Shown: piece by piece, positions 39,986 to 48,359 of the stretch
Layout: every line of letters begins with the position of its first letter
How positions within the stretch are numbered: position 1 is the first letter of the stretch
Origin: Actinocorallia sp. API 0066
Lineage (GTDB): Bacteria; Actinomycetota; Actinomycetes; Streptosporangiales; Streptosporangiaceae
NCBI RefSeq assembly: GCF_020991275.1
Contig: NZ_JAJLQY010000009.1
Span: forward strand, 279,701 to 343,700
Length of the DNA: 64,000 nucleotides
Direction: 5' to 3'
Made by a program: the position numbers and the translations under genes
The notes under the pieces: generated by a model
What the model saw: only the letters and a program-made list of their open reading frames with translations
The model's database searches: none
Told to the model about the DNA's origin: nothing

Positions 39986-41143
39986 TTAGGGGGTGAGGCC
40001 GATGGAGGGGTTGATGAACTCGTTGGTGACTAGGTCTTCGGGGGTGATGCCCGAGATGTCGGCGTCGGGGGCGTACTCGGTGATGAGGTCGATGAGCTGC
40101 TGGACTCGGGGGAGGTCGTAGTTGCCGAGGGTGCTGTCATCGCCGTTGGCGATGAGGCCCATGTCGATCTGGGCCTTCACGGACGCCTCGGCCTGGCCCG
40201 GGGTGTAGATCCAGCTGGTCTGGTACTGGTCGACCAGGTCGATGATCTTCTTGTTGGTGGCCGCGTAGTCGGTGATGTAGTCCACCTGGGCCTGCTGGAG
40301 GATCGGGACGAGCTTGGAAAGGCAGTCCTTCTGCTTCGTCACGTCCTCCTTGCGCACCACCATCGACTGGAAGTACTCGGGGAAGCCGGTGTCGTGGATG
40401 AGCTGGCCCTTGACGGGCTTGCCCCACGCCTTCGTCTCGACCTCGTACATGTAAGGCTCGGCGGTGATGAAGCCCGTCTCGGCGACCTTGCCTCCGGCCG
40501 CGACGAACGTGGCGGGCTTGGGCGAGTCGCTCTGGTCGATCTGCGCCTTGTCGATGACGCCCGTCCCGACGAGGTACTCCTGCCAGACCGTGACGTCCGA
40601 GCCGAGCAGGATCTTGACCTTGTCCTTCTTCAGGTCGGCGATCGTGGTGGCGTCCGGGTAGGTGGCCGGATCCCAGTAGATGGCGTAGGGGCTCTTCTCC
40701 AGCTGGGCGAAGACGGAGACCACAGGGGTGTCCTTCTGCGTCACGAGGTGCTCGGAGACGCGGCCGTAGCCGAACATGATGTCCTTGTCCTGGTACAGGA
40801 GGGACTGGGCGGTCTGGTAGCCGACGGACGCGCCGCCGATGCGGATCTCGACGTCGACGCCGGTGTCCTCGCCGGACGCCACCAGCGGGCCCTTCACGGA
40901 CTTGGCCTGGGTGTTGACGGTGTAGCCGTCGCCGAGGAGCTGGTAGATGCCGCCGTGCTCGGCCTCGGGCTCCCAGTCGGCCTGGATGACGACGGTGGCG
41001 GGGCAGACCCCGGACAGGGCGCCGGAGCGGTCTCCGGCGGCCTCGGGGGCGTCGTCGCCGTCGCCGCAGGCGGTGGCGAGCAGGCTCATCGAGGTGATCA
41101 GTGCCGCGGTGCCCAGGACGCGGCGGGTGAGGGCTCTGGACAT
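39986..41143 (-). CDS. ABC transporter substrate-binding lipoprotein (NitT/TauT/THI5-like)
   Basis: A 385-residue exported binding protein. ATG 41143 (AAAGGA 6 nt upstream) leads into a lipoprotein signal with Cys26 (MSLLATACGDG). The mature part has the NMT1/THI5-like two-lobe pattern: VVIQADWEPEAEHGGIYQLL near the start, then VEIRIGGASVGYQTAQSLL and EKSPYAIYWDPATYPDATTI. This class delivers sulfonates, nitrate, riboflavin/thiamine precursors, hydroxymethylpyrimidine and guanidine/ureido compounds. Encoded 49 bp after its permease, last of the three transport genes. It should bring the cluster's substrate to the membrane. Confidence 0.92.
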   Translation of the reverse strand: MSRALTRRVLGTAALITSMSLLATACGDGDDAPEAAGDRSGALSGVCPATVVIQADWEPEAEHGGIYQLLGDGYTVNTQAKSVKGPLVASGEDTGVDVEIRIGGASVGYQTAQSLLYQDKDIMFGYGRVSEHLVTQKDTPVVSVFAQLEKSPYAIYWDPATYPDATTIADLKKDKVKILLGSDVTVWQEYLVGTGVIDKAQIDQSDSPKPATFVAAGGKVAETGFITAEPYMYEVETKAWGKPVKGQLIHDTGFPEYFQSMVVRKEDVTKQKDCLSKLVPILQQAQVDYITDYAATNKKIIDLVDQYQTSWIYTPGQAEASVKAQIDMGLIANGDDSTLGNYDLPRVQQLIDLITEYAPDADISGITPEDLVTNEFINPSIGLTP

Positions 41144-41192
41144 GGCTCGTCCTTTTCGGTGGTCGGGCGGGGAATCGAGGGGGAGGGGGCTG

Positions 41193-42026
41193 TCAGGAGG
41201 AGCGCGCGGCGCGGTCTCCCGCGCCCCACGCCTCCGACCAGGCGCCGACGACGCGGCGGCCCAGGGCGCCGAAGACCCAGAAGACGGCGACGCCGAGGAC
41301 GGCCGCCGCGAACACCGTCGCGAGCATTTCGGCCGACTGAAGGCGGCCGCTGTAACGGGACAGGAGGAGGCCGAGGCCGATAGCACCTCTGCCGAAGAAG
41401 AAGTCACCGACGACCGCGCCGACGATGGACAGGCCCGCCGCCGTCTGGAGGCCGACGAACACCTGCGGGAGCGCCGCCGGTATCTGCAGCTTCACCAGCC
41501 GGGTGAACGGCTTGGCACGGGCGAGCGTGAGCAGGTCGTGCAAACCGCGGTCGGTGCCCAGCAGCCCCTGGAGCGGATTGATGACGAGCGGGAACAAGGC
41601 GATGATCACGCAGACGACGACACGGGCGGTCAGTTCGTAGCCGAACCAGAAGCCGATGACGGGCACGATCGCCAGGATCGGGATCGTCTGGAGGAACACC
41701 ACCCACGGGTACAGGGACCGCTCGATCCAGCGGGCCTGCGCCATGAGGACGGCGAGGACGGAGCCCAGGACGAACGCGATGGCCAGGCCGATGAGAGCCG
41801 CCTTGAGCGTCTCCCAGCTCGCCAGCAGGATGTCCTCCCGCGTCCGTTCGTCGAGGAACCCTTCGCTGACCACCTCGTGCGGCGGCGGGAGAAGGAACCT
41901 ACGATCCTCCGCGAGCACCTGATAGGTGACGACGTACCAGGCGCCGACGATGAGGGCGAACACCCCGAACGGCGGAAGGACGCGGCCCAGGCTCGCGGTG
42001 AGCCGGGCGACGACGGGTCCGGTCAT
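41193..42026 (-). CDS. ABC transporter permease (SsuC/NitT type)
   Basis: A 277-residue inner-membrane protein with about six helices. The cytoplasmic EAA loop that contacts the ATPase is LLTLARAKPFTRLVKLQIPAA (variant A-R-A-K), followed by LPQVFVGLQTAAGLSIVGAV. Family: BPD_transp_1, nitrate/sulfonate/taurine subgroup. ATG overlaps the ATPase stop (ATGA). Works with the adjacent ATPase and lipoprotein. Confidence 0.93.
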   Translation of the reverse strand: MTGPVVARLTASLGRVLPPFGVFALIVGAWYVVTYQVLAEDRRFLLPPPHEVVSEGFLDERTREDILLASWETLKAALIGLAIAFVLGSVLAVLMAQARWIERSLYPWVVFLQTIPILAIVPVIGFWFGYELTARVVVCVIIALFPLVINPLQGLLGTDRGLHDLLTLARAKPFTRLVKLQIPAALPQVFVGLQTAAGLSIVGAVVGDFFFGRGAIGLGLLLSRYSGRLQSAEMLATVFAAAVLGVAVFWVFGALGRRVVGAWSEAWGAGDRAARSS

Positions 42027-42760
42027 GACGCCTCCTCCAGGGCACGCGCCACCTTGCCCGCCAGGTCAGCGAACTCGGCGGTGTACCGCAGGTCGGCGGG
42101 CCGGGGGAAGGCGAACGGCACGGTGAACTCGGCGGTGATCCGCCCCGGCCGCGCCGACATCACCACGACCCGGTTGGACAGGAACACCGACTCCTCGACG
42201 GAGTGGGTGATGAACAGGGCGCCGAAGGAGCGTTCGACGAACAGGTCCATGAGCTGGAGGTTGAGCCGGGTCCGCGTGATCTCGTCGAGGGCGCCGAAGG
42301 GCTCGTCGAACAGGAACAGCTCGGGCTCCATGACGAGCGCCCTGGCGAGGCTCGCGCGCATCCTCATGCCGCCGGAGAGCTGCCGGGGCAGGTGGTCGGC
42401 GAAGTCGGCGAGGCCCACCGACTCCAGCGCCTCCTGCGCCCGCATCCGCACGTTGCCGCGGTTGGCGCCGGACAGCTCGCCGAGCAGCTCGACGTTCCGC
42501 CGGACCGTCCGCCACGGCATCAGCGTGGCGTCCTGGAAGACGTACGCGATCGACTCCGTGGCCGTCTCGACCGCGCCGGAGGAGGCGTGATCGAGGCTGG
42601 ACGCGAGGCGCAGCAGCGTTGACTTGCCGCACCCTGACGGGCCGATCACCGAGACGAACTCGCCGCGCGCGACGGTCAGCGTGACCGGGTCGAGCGCCTG
42701 GACGGCCCCGAACCTGCGCGTGACGTCGCGGAAGGCGAGCAGCGGACCCGGCGGTGTCAT
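42023..42760 (-). CDS. ABC transporter ATP-binding protein (SsuB/NitT type)
   Basis: A 245-residue cytosolic ATPase with Walker A GPSGCGKSTLLR, Q-loop AYVFQDATLMPW, signature LSGGMRMRASLARAL, Walker B LFLFDEPFGALD and switch His in FITHSVEE. It energises the adjacent permease. ATG overlaps the stop of the DUF1185 gene (ATGA), tying the importer to the upstream hydrolase genes. Confidence 0.95.
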   Translation of the reverse strand: MTPPGPLLAFRDVTRRFGAVQALDPVTLTVARGEFVSVIGPSGCGKSTLLRLASSLDHASSGAVETATESIAYVFQDATLMPWRTVRRNVELLGELSGANRGNVRMRAQEALESVGLADFADHLPRQLSGGMRMRASLARALVMEPELFLFDEPFGALDEITRTRLNLQLMDLFVERSFGALFITHSVEESVFLSNRVVVMSARPGRITAEFTVPFAFPRPADLRYTAEFADLAGKVARALEEAS

Positions 42761-43341
42761 GTCAGGCCGTCCTTCCCGGTGATCTCGGACGCGGCGATCC
42801 CGCCGAGCCGGGCGTTCAGCCGGCCCCGGTTGGCGACGGCCACCGCGACGAGCACCTCGTCGGGGTAGGGCGCGTCAGCCGGGTAGAGGGTGACCGCGTC
42901 GTAGTGGTCGCGGACGTACAGGGCGTCCTTGTGCGCGAGAGGCAGCGTGAGCGGGGTGCCCGCCGCGCCTACGCACGTCGCGGAGGAGACCCAGGCCGCG
43001 CCGCCGCCTACGGCGTCGCGCAGCGCGTTGCCGAAGGGCGTCGTCACGAACGAGACGACGTGCTCCTGGGCGCCGTTCGTGCCTGCGACGCCGCCCTTGC
43101 CGTAGCTCAGGGCGGGCTCGCCGAGGACGTCCACAGCCATCTCGCCGAGGATCCGGCCGAGGACGGGGCTCGCGTCCACCGCCGGAGACAGGTCCTCGTG
43201 GTAGGCGCCCGCGAACGGGTTCGCGATGACCGCTCCCACGACGACCTTGCGCAACGGCTTCTCCGCGACGATCCCTTCACAGCTCAGGTCTTCGGTGACC
43301 TGCGTGAGGAACCTACGGATCGGGAAGGGGAAACCGTCCAT
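42757..43341 (-). CDS. DUF1185 (amino acid synthesis, AA_synth) family protein
   Basis: A 194-residue soluble protein. The family pattern is clear: VVVGAVIANPFAGAYHEDLS near the N-terminus, LGRILGEMAVDVLG, SYGKGGVAGTNGAQEH, then FGNALRDAVGGGAAWVSSAT and VRDHYDAVTLYP. The family name comes from an old annotation; no reaction is established for it. Members recur beside isochorismatase-like hydrolases and NitT-type transporters. ATG shares one base with the preceding stop (TGATG). In this cluster it may act on a ring-derived acid, but that is speculation. Confidence 0.88.
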   Translation of the reverse strand: MDGFPFPIRRFLTQVTEDLSCEGIVAEKPLRKVVVGAVIANPFAGAYHEDLSPAVDASPVLGRILGEMAVDVLGEPALSYGKGGVAGTNGAQEHVVSFVTTPFGNALRDAVGGGAAWVSSATCVGAAGTPLTLPLAHKDALYVRDHYDAVTLYPADAPYPDEVLVAVAVANRGRLNARLGGIAASEITGKDGLT

Positions 43342-44117
43342 CACGCGTCCGCCTTCGCGGCCCGCGCGGCGGGCGGGAAGACGGCGTCGAACAGGCCCGA
43401 CTCCAACGACTCCAGGTAGGCGACGACGTCGTCGGTGTCGGTGACGTCGCAGTACTTCATGTGCACGTCCATCAGCGCGACCTTGTGCGACAGCTGGGAG
43501 CGGTCGAAGGCGGCCTCGTGGGGGATCGTCACCTTGAGGTCGTAGGAGACGGCGTCCACCGCCGTCGCCCGGACGCAGCCGCTCGTGGTGGAGCCCATGA
43601 GGATCAGCGAGTCGGCTTTCAGCTGTGTCAGGTGGCTCATCAGGGGCGTGCCGAAGAACGCCGACGGCTTGCGCTTCTCGATGAAGATGTCGCCCTCGGC
43701 GGGCGCCACCTCGTCGACGATGTCGTTGCCGCGGTGGCCCATCACGTCGACGACGTCCGTGGAGCGGTGGCTCTTGTCGTTCCAGACGCCCAGGTCGAAG
43801 CCGTCCGGACGGCGCGGATTCGTCGTGTAGACGACCGGGAGGCGCTTGCGGCGGGCCACCTCCAGGATCCGGACGATCGCCGGGACGGAGCGGCTCCAGG
43901 CTTCGGGGCCGCACGCGTAGCGCCACCGCTTGATGGACTCCAGGATCGGCTCGTCGGTATCGCCGCAGAAGTTGTAGTTCACGTCGATGACGACGATCGC
44001 CGGACGCGACCCGAAACCGGCGCGTCTGCCCCATCCGGCGGCCTCGAAGACCGCGCGGTCGGTGGCGTCGAGGACGTCGTCCCAGGGGGCGACGCCGCGC
44101 TCGTACAGGGCGGCCAT
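43341..44117 (-). CDS. Isochorismatase-like hydrolase (maleamate/N-carbamoyl amidase-like)
   Basis: A 258-residue cysteine hydrolase. The catalytic triad is visible: Asp45 (IVVIDVNYNF), Lys148/Lys150 (IEKRKPSAFFGT) and Cys181 (STTSGCVRATAVDA). An N-terminal extension (YERGVAPWDDVLDA) is typical of the N-carbamoylsarcosine/maleamate amidohydrolase branch, which releases ammonia from linear amides made by ring cleavage. ATG follows the hydantoinase-like stop by one base. It probably acts right after that enzyme. Confidence 0.9.
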   Translation of the reverse strand: MAALYERGVAPWDDVLDATDRAVFEAAGWGRRAGFGSRPAIVVIDVNYNFCGDTDEPILESIKRWRYACGPEAWSRSVPAIVRILEVARRKRLPVVYTTNPRRPDGFDLGVWNDKSHRSTDVVDVMGHRGNDIVDEVAPAEGDIFIEKRKPSAFFGTPLMSHLTQLKADSLILMGSTTSGCVRATAVDAVSYDLKVTIPHEAAFDRSQLSHKVALMDVHMKYCDVTDTDDVVAYLESLESGLFDAVFPPAARAAKADA

Positions 44118-44118
44118 G

Positions 44119-45723
44119 TCACTCCCCCTTCATCGCGGTGTACTTGTAGGTCTCCTTGGCGAAGCCGGGGCGGGTGAAGTCGGTGCCCAGCCAGCGGTTG
44201 CTGGGGGCCACCCTGGTCGGCTCGGTCACCGCGAACGCCTGCTTGCGGCCCATCGGAGTGCGCGCGAGGTACTCGCCGCGGGGGTCGCCCACCGGACGCA
44301 TGCCGGGGGAGTCGTCGGCCCACTCGGCCGTCACCTTGCCGCGCAGGATCGTCTTCACAGGCCAGCCCGTGAAGGTGTGGCCCTCCATGATCGACCAGCC
44401 GGAGCGCGTGTTCAGGTGCTCCTTGCCGACGGTGACCTCGCGGCCCGCGTCCACGATCGTGATGTCCGCGTCGAAGCCAGGCAGGAGCGAGCCCTTGCGG
44501 CCCCACAGCCCGGCCGTCTTGGCGGGGTTCTCGCAGACGACCTGCACCATCCGCTCCAGCGAGATACGGCCCTTCGCCACGCCCTCCGACAGCAGGACCG
44601 GCAGCAGCATCTCCACCCTGGAGAAGCCCGTGCGGCAGTCCCAGATGTTGGCGTTGTACATCTCCTCGTAGGTGGCCGGCTCCCAGCCGACGACGTGGTC
44701 GGAGCCGACGACGTCGACGATCCCGTCCGCCAGGGCCACCCAGAGCGCCTCGATGTTGTCGCGGCGGCGCAGGGGCACGTTGATGCGCCAGCCCTGCTCC
44801 GGCTCCGCCCAGAGCCACGCGGGGCCCGTCTGCGCGTACACGTCCACGCCTTCGCCGCGCGCCTTCAGCACCTCGTCGAAGCTCAGTTGCGTCGTGCAGT
44901 GCTGCAGGTACAGGGAGACCCGTCCGGGCGTCTGCTGGGCGAGGTAGGAGTAGGCGCGGATGTGCTGCGCCTCCAGGAAGTCCGGGGAGCGGTCCGTCCA
45001 GGCGCCGAAGTCCGTACGGCCCGCCTTGCGGAGCCGCTCTTCGAAGACCCGGCCTATCTCCCAGTTCTCCGGGTGGATGTGGACCATGCCGCCGTAGTGG
45101 GCGACCTCCTCCATCACCCGGAAGACCGTGCCGTCGTCGATACCGGTGCCCAGCCCCGCGCGGCGCGAAGGCCAGTTGTTGTCTATCTCGTCGGACATCG
45201 ACTTCATGCCGCGCGTCTGGAGGTAGAGCTTGTAATCGGTGACGCCGTGCTGCTCGACGTACTCGGGGATCTCGTCGGCGTGTTGGTCTGTCTCCAGCAT
45301 GTAGCACAGGTACGCGTCCGTGTGGGAGACGTCCTCGATGACCTTCTTGGCGCTCGGGAACGACTCGTGGAAGGAGCGCACGTCGCTCTTGCCGATGACC
45401 TCCTTGAAGGGGGTCGTGCCCATCCGCGTCATGGGCGCCTGGATGCCCCACGTGGTGATGCCCGCGCACGCCGCGGCCCGCGACTCGGTCCGCATGTCGT
45501 ACTCGAACGGGACGTAGCAGCCGGGGTGGGCCTCGGAGTCGACCACGCCGGGGATGACGTGGTTCCCCCTGGCGTCCACGACCTCCTTGGCGTCGGGGAG
45601 GAGGTCGTCGGGGGCGAGCGCGACGATCTTCCCGTCCTTCACGCCGATCCCGAACCGGTACCTTCCGTCCCCCAGGACGACGGTCCCGTTCACGACCTTC
45701 AGGTCGAGTTTTTCCTCTGCCAC
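44119..45723 (-). CDS. Hydantoinase/dihydropyrimidinase-like amidohydrolase with altered metal motif
   Basis: A 534-residue cyclic-amidohydrolase-type protein. GTG 45723 has AAAGG 6 nt before; an upstream TTG would remove that. The usual D-x-H-x-H of the first metal pair reads D-S-E-A-H here (62-66, PGVVDSEAHPG), so the first His is Glu64. The candidate carboxylated bridge is Lys165 (DYKLYLQT), with later His in GGMVHIHPEN and QHCTTQLS and Asp in VVGSDHVVGWE. Hydantoinases open five- or six-membered cyclic imides/ureides. First gene of the cluster, after a 396-bp regulatory gap. Confidence 0.85.
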   Translation of the reverse strand: MAEEKLDLKVVNGTVVLGDGRYRFGIGVKDGKIVALAPDDLLPDAKEVVDARGNHVIPGVVDSEAHPGCYVPFEYDMRTESRAAACAGITTWGIQAPMTRMGTTPFKEVIGKSDVRSFHESFPSAKKVIEDVSHTDAYLCYMLETDQHADEIPEYVEQHGVTDYKLYLQTRGMKSMSDEIDNNWPSRRAGLGTGIDDGTVFRVMEEVAHYGGMVHIHPENWEIGRVFEERLRKAGRTDFGAWTDRSPDFLEAQHIRAYSYLAQQTPGRVSLYLQHCTTQLSFDEVLKARGEGVDVYAQTGPAWLWAEPEQGWRINVPLRRRDNIEALWVALADGIVDVVGSDHVVGWEPATYEEMYNANIWDCRTGFSRVEMLLPVLLSEGVAKGRISLERMVQVVCENPAKTAGLWGRKGSLLPGFDADITIVDAGREVTVGKEHLNTRSGWSIMEGHTFTGWPVKTILRGKVTAEWADDSPGMRPVGDPRGEYLARTPMGRKQAFAVTEPTRVAPSNRWLGTDFTRPGFAKETYKYTAMKGE

Positions 45724-46119
45724 TGTGTGCCTTTCGAGGATGACAGCCAGGCGGCTGCGCTGTGCGTCGTCGGCCTGTCTCCTGTTGCTGCCAGCGCGAT
45801 ACAAGCACAGACACAACCGGCCACGTCAGTGCCAAACCCTCCATTTCACCCACCATTTACGCTGGCCGGAGCCCGAAACACACGCGAAACACGCGTAACA
45901 TCTGGCGGCACAGATGCGAGACAGGCGGTCGCAATTCTCCGCCCCAAAAGCGACACAGAAGAGAGACAGAGCCGCCCCGGAACGCCCTGACCGTCGCGGA
46001 CCGCTCTTTCGGGACACCCCACCCGGCCATTCGGGACGCGCGGCACCTTGTGACGCTCCCGTCGCCCACCGCACCCTGGTCCCGTCCACCCGGCCCTGAG
46101 GAGGACGAGGAGGCGAGCG
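45724..46119. promoter_or_regulatory. Intergenic control region of the 20-kb cluster
   Basis: 396 bp without a gene, between the cluster's first gene (minus) and a secreted-protein gene (plus). It is less GC-rich than its surroundings. It holds two adjacent near-identical 9-mers CACGCGAAA (45881-45889) and CACGCGTAA (45890-45898), followed directly by the inverted repeat CATCTG (45899-45904) / CAGATG (45911-45916). These are candidate regulator sites, perhaps for the GntR protein. No -10 could be fixed with confidence. Confidence 0.5.
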
Positions 46120-46731
46120 ATGTCCCCGGCGCGCTGGACGATCGGGTTCGCCCTCGCGGCGGCCGTGGCGGCGACGACGGCGCTCGCGGTGCTGCCGGAC
46201 GAGCCGGACGCCGCCGCGCCCGTCGTGGTGCCCGTGGTGCCCGATCCCGCCGAGAACCCCGCGGCCCTGACCGAGCCGACCCGCCCGCCCTCCGGCGCCG
46301 ACGGCTCGCCTGTGCCAAGACCCGCGACGCCCGGATGGCCTCGCCTCACAGCCGACGACAGGGCTTTCGTCAACGGGCTGCTTGCGAAGGACGAGGACTG
46401 GGAGGCGTTCTCCGGCGGGGTGCCCTACGCCGTCGTCCAGGATCGGCCGTGGACGAGCGGTAGGGAGAGGACCGGGGTGGTGCGCCAGGTGCGGTTCGTT
46501 CGCGCGGTGACGACGCCGATGCGGCGCTGGCCCGTCGTCGTCTGGAAGCCCGACGGAGGGGGCTACGACCGGTACCGGCTCAACGCGCGGTACGAGAACG
46601 TCAGGGTCGCGCTGCTGCACCTGTCCTTCGAGGACGGGCTTGTCGCTCTTCAGGGGATCGGCCCGGCCCGGACGGTGCTCGGTGAGGGCAACGGCTGGAT
46701 CGACGAGCTGCCCGCTCAGGCGCCCGACTGA
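46120..46731 (+). CDS. Secreted or membrane-anchored protein, function unknown
   Basis: A 203-residue product. Residues 1-24 are an export signal or anchor (ARWTIGFALAAAVAATTALA), then a Pro/Asp/Val-rich spacer (about 25-75) and a compact domain (about 76-200) with the segment RPWTSGRERTGVVRQVRFVR and VRVALLHLSFEDGLVALQGI. The ATG has GAGGACGAGGAGG upstream. No Cys, no lipobox, no recognised family. It is divergent from the cluster and probably independent of it. Confidence 0.65.
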   Translation: MSPARWTIGFALAAAVAATTALAVLPDEPDAAAPVVVPVVPDPAENPAALTEPTRPPSGADGSPVPRPATPGWPRLTADDRAFVNGLLAKDEDWEAFSGGVPYAVVQDRPWTSGRERTGVVRQVRFVRAVTTPMRRWPVVVWKPDGGGYDRYRLNARYENVRVALLHLSFEDGLVALQGIGPARTVLGEGNGWIDELPAQAPD

Positions 46732-46875
46732 TGCGGCGCTCGTCTGGGCCGAACGGCGCGCGGTAGCGTGGCGTTGGCCTCTGGCGGAGTGGCGTTCGTG
46801 ACGGGTGGGGTGGAGGCGGGTAGGTAGGGGTGCGGAAGACCGCGCACGCGGAGAAGGCGACAGAGGGCGGGGCGG

Positions 46876-48228
46876 ATGGCTAGGGCGGCGATCGGGACCG
46901 AGCACGGCCAAGGGGAGCTCAAGAAGGTCATCGGCCGCAAGGTGCTGCTGCTCTTTGTGGTGGGCGACATCCTCGGGGCGGGCATCTACGCGCTCGTGGG
47001 GCAGGTCGCCGGGGAGGTCGGCGGAGCCATCTGGCTGCCCTTCCTCGCCGCCTTCGTCCTCGCCTCCCTGACGGCGACCGCCTACGCGGAACTCGTCGGG
47101 AAGTACCCGAAGGCGTCGGGCGCCGCGCTCTACACGCACAAGGCGTTCGGGCTCCCCTTCCTCACCTTCATGGTGGCGTTCACCGTGATGATGAGCGGCG
47201 TCACCTCGGCGTCAGCCGCCGCGCGCGCTTTCGGCGGGAGATACCTCGCCGAGTTCATCACGCTGCCCGTCATCGTCGGGGCGCTGGCGTTCCTCGCCCT
47301 CGTGACGCTGGTGAACCTCGCGGGCATCTCCGAGTCCATCAAGGTGAACGTCGTGCTCACCGCGATCGAGGCGTTCGGGCTGCTAGTCATCATCGCCATC
47401 GGCGTGTGGGCGCTGCTGCACGGCGACGGCGACCCGGCGCGCGCGATGGAGTTCCACCCGCAGAACGGGGCGATCCTCGGCGTGCTCGGAGGCACCGCGC
47501 TCGCCTTCTACGCGCTGCTCGGCTTCGAGGACTCCGTCAACCTCGCGGAGGAGGCCAAGAACCCGCCTGCCGACTTCCCCCGCGCGCTGTTCGGCGGCCT
47601 CGCCCTCACCGCCGTCGTCTACCTGGCCGTCGCCTTCACCGCCACGATGCTCGTGGACACGCGGACCCTCGCGGAGTCGACGGGGCCGCTCCTGGAGGTC
47701 GTGCGGGTCGCGGGCTTCGCGTTCCCGCCGAAGCTGTTCGCGCTCATCGCGCTGCTGGCCGTCGGCAACACCGCGCTCATCAACATGATCATGGCGTCGC
47801 GGCTGGTTTACGGGATGGCGCGGGAGGGCATCGTGCCGTCGGTGCTGGGGAAGGTGGCGCCGGTCCGCGCCACGCCCTGGACGGCGATCCTGTTCACCGT
47901 CGCGGTCGCGGTCGTGCTCGTCAGCACCGGCGACGTCGGCAACCTCGCCGACACCACGGTGCTGCTGCTCCTGCTGGTGTTCACCCTGGTCAACGTGTGC
48001 GTCCTCGTGCTGCGCCGCGACCCCGTCGACCACGCCCACTTCCGCGCCCCGACCTGGATGCCCGCCACCGGCGCCGTCGTCTGCCTGATCCTCGCCTCCC
48101 CCCTCACCGGCCGCGACCTCGACGTCTACGTCCGCTCCGTCGTCCTCATCGCCATCGGCGTCGTCTTCTGGCTGATGAACCACGGCTACCACCGCTACCG
48201 CAACCGCACCTCCCGGCAAACCCCCTAG
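46876..48228 (+). CDS. APC-superfamily amino acid permease
   Basis: A 450-residue transporter with about 12 helices. The first helix has the APC nucleobase/amino-acid break GDILGAGIYALVGQ; helix 6 area shows ALAFYALLGFEDSVNLAEEA, the conserved F-x-GFE motif that lines the substrate path, followed by KNPPADFPRA. Most like the eukaryote-type CAT/amino acid transporter group used for cationic or neutral amino acids with proton coupling; the exact substrate is unknown. A hairpin follows the stop. Confidence 0.9.
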   Translation: MARAAIGTEHGQGELKKVIGRKVLLLFVVGDILGAGIYALVGQVAGEVGGAIWLPFLAAFVLASLTATAYAELVGKYPKASGAALYTHKAFGLPFLTFMVAFTVMMSGVTSASAAARAFGGRYLAEFITLPVIVGALAFLALVTLVNLAGISESIKVNVVLTAIEAFGLLVIIAIGVWALLHGDGDPARAMEFHPQNGAILGVLGGTALAFYALLGFEDSVNLAEEAKNPPADFPRALFGGLALTAVVYLAVAFTATMLVDTRTLAESTGPLLEVVRVAGFAFPPKLFALIALLAVGNTALINMIMASRLVYGMAREGIVPSVLGKVAPVRATPWTAILFTVAVAVVLVSTGDVGNLADTTVLLLLLVFTLVNVCVLVLRRDPVDHAHFRAPTWMPATGAVVCLILASPLTGRDLDVYVRSVVLIAIGVVFWLMNHGYHRYRNRTSRQTP

Positions 48229-48243
48229 CCCGGCCCGACCGAC

Positions 48244-48277
48244 GCGGGGCGAGGAGAGCGCCACGGGTCGTCCCCGC
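48244..48277 (+). terminator. Hairpin after the APC permease gene
   Basis: GCGGGGCGA (48244-48252) pairs with TCGTCCCCGC (48268-48277) with one bulge, 16 bp beyond the stop. Confidence 0.45.
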
Positions 48278-48359
48278 CTGCGGAAGAACACAGCGGTGGC
48301 GGCCGGGCGGAAAATGTCGGTGGGGCGTCGCATGATGGGGGTGCCGGACCCAGGGTGGG

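Larger units (their letters stand above)
25612..45723 (-). other. About 20-kb unidirectional cluster for a nitrogen-rich (cyclic) compound
   Basis: Nineteen ORFs including one small linker, all on the minus strand, mostly with ATGA/GTGA/TTGA overlaps. Internal breaks: 39911-39985, 39015-39052, 32339-32502 (contains a tandem repeat) and 27468-28044. Contents: an importer, five hydrolases of amide/amidine/ring C-N bonds, a nitrilase-type hydrolase, DUF1185, DUF1989, an ArcS-core protein, an aldehyde dehydrogenase, a class II aldolase-like protein, an aminotransferase, an FAD enzyme, an O-methyltransferase and a GntR regulator. Gene composition supports uptake and stepwise ring opening; the substrate is not identified. 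Confidence 0.75.

Noticed and set aside
25612..45723. The cluster as a recent mobile island
   Set aside because: No integrase, transposase, attachment-site repeats or tRNA at its borders, and base composition looks like the flanks.
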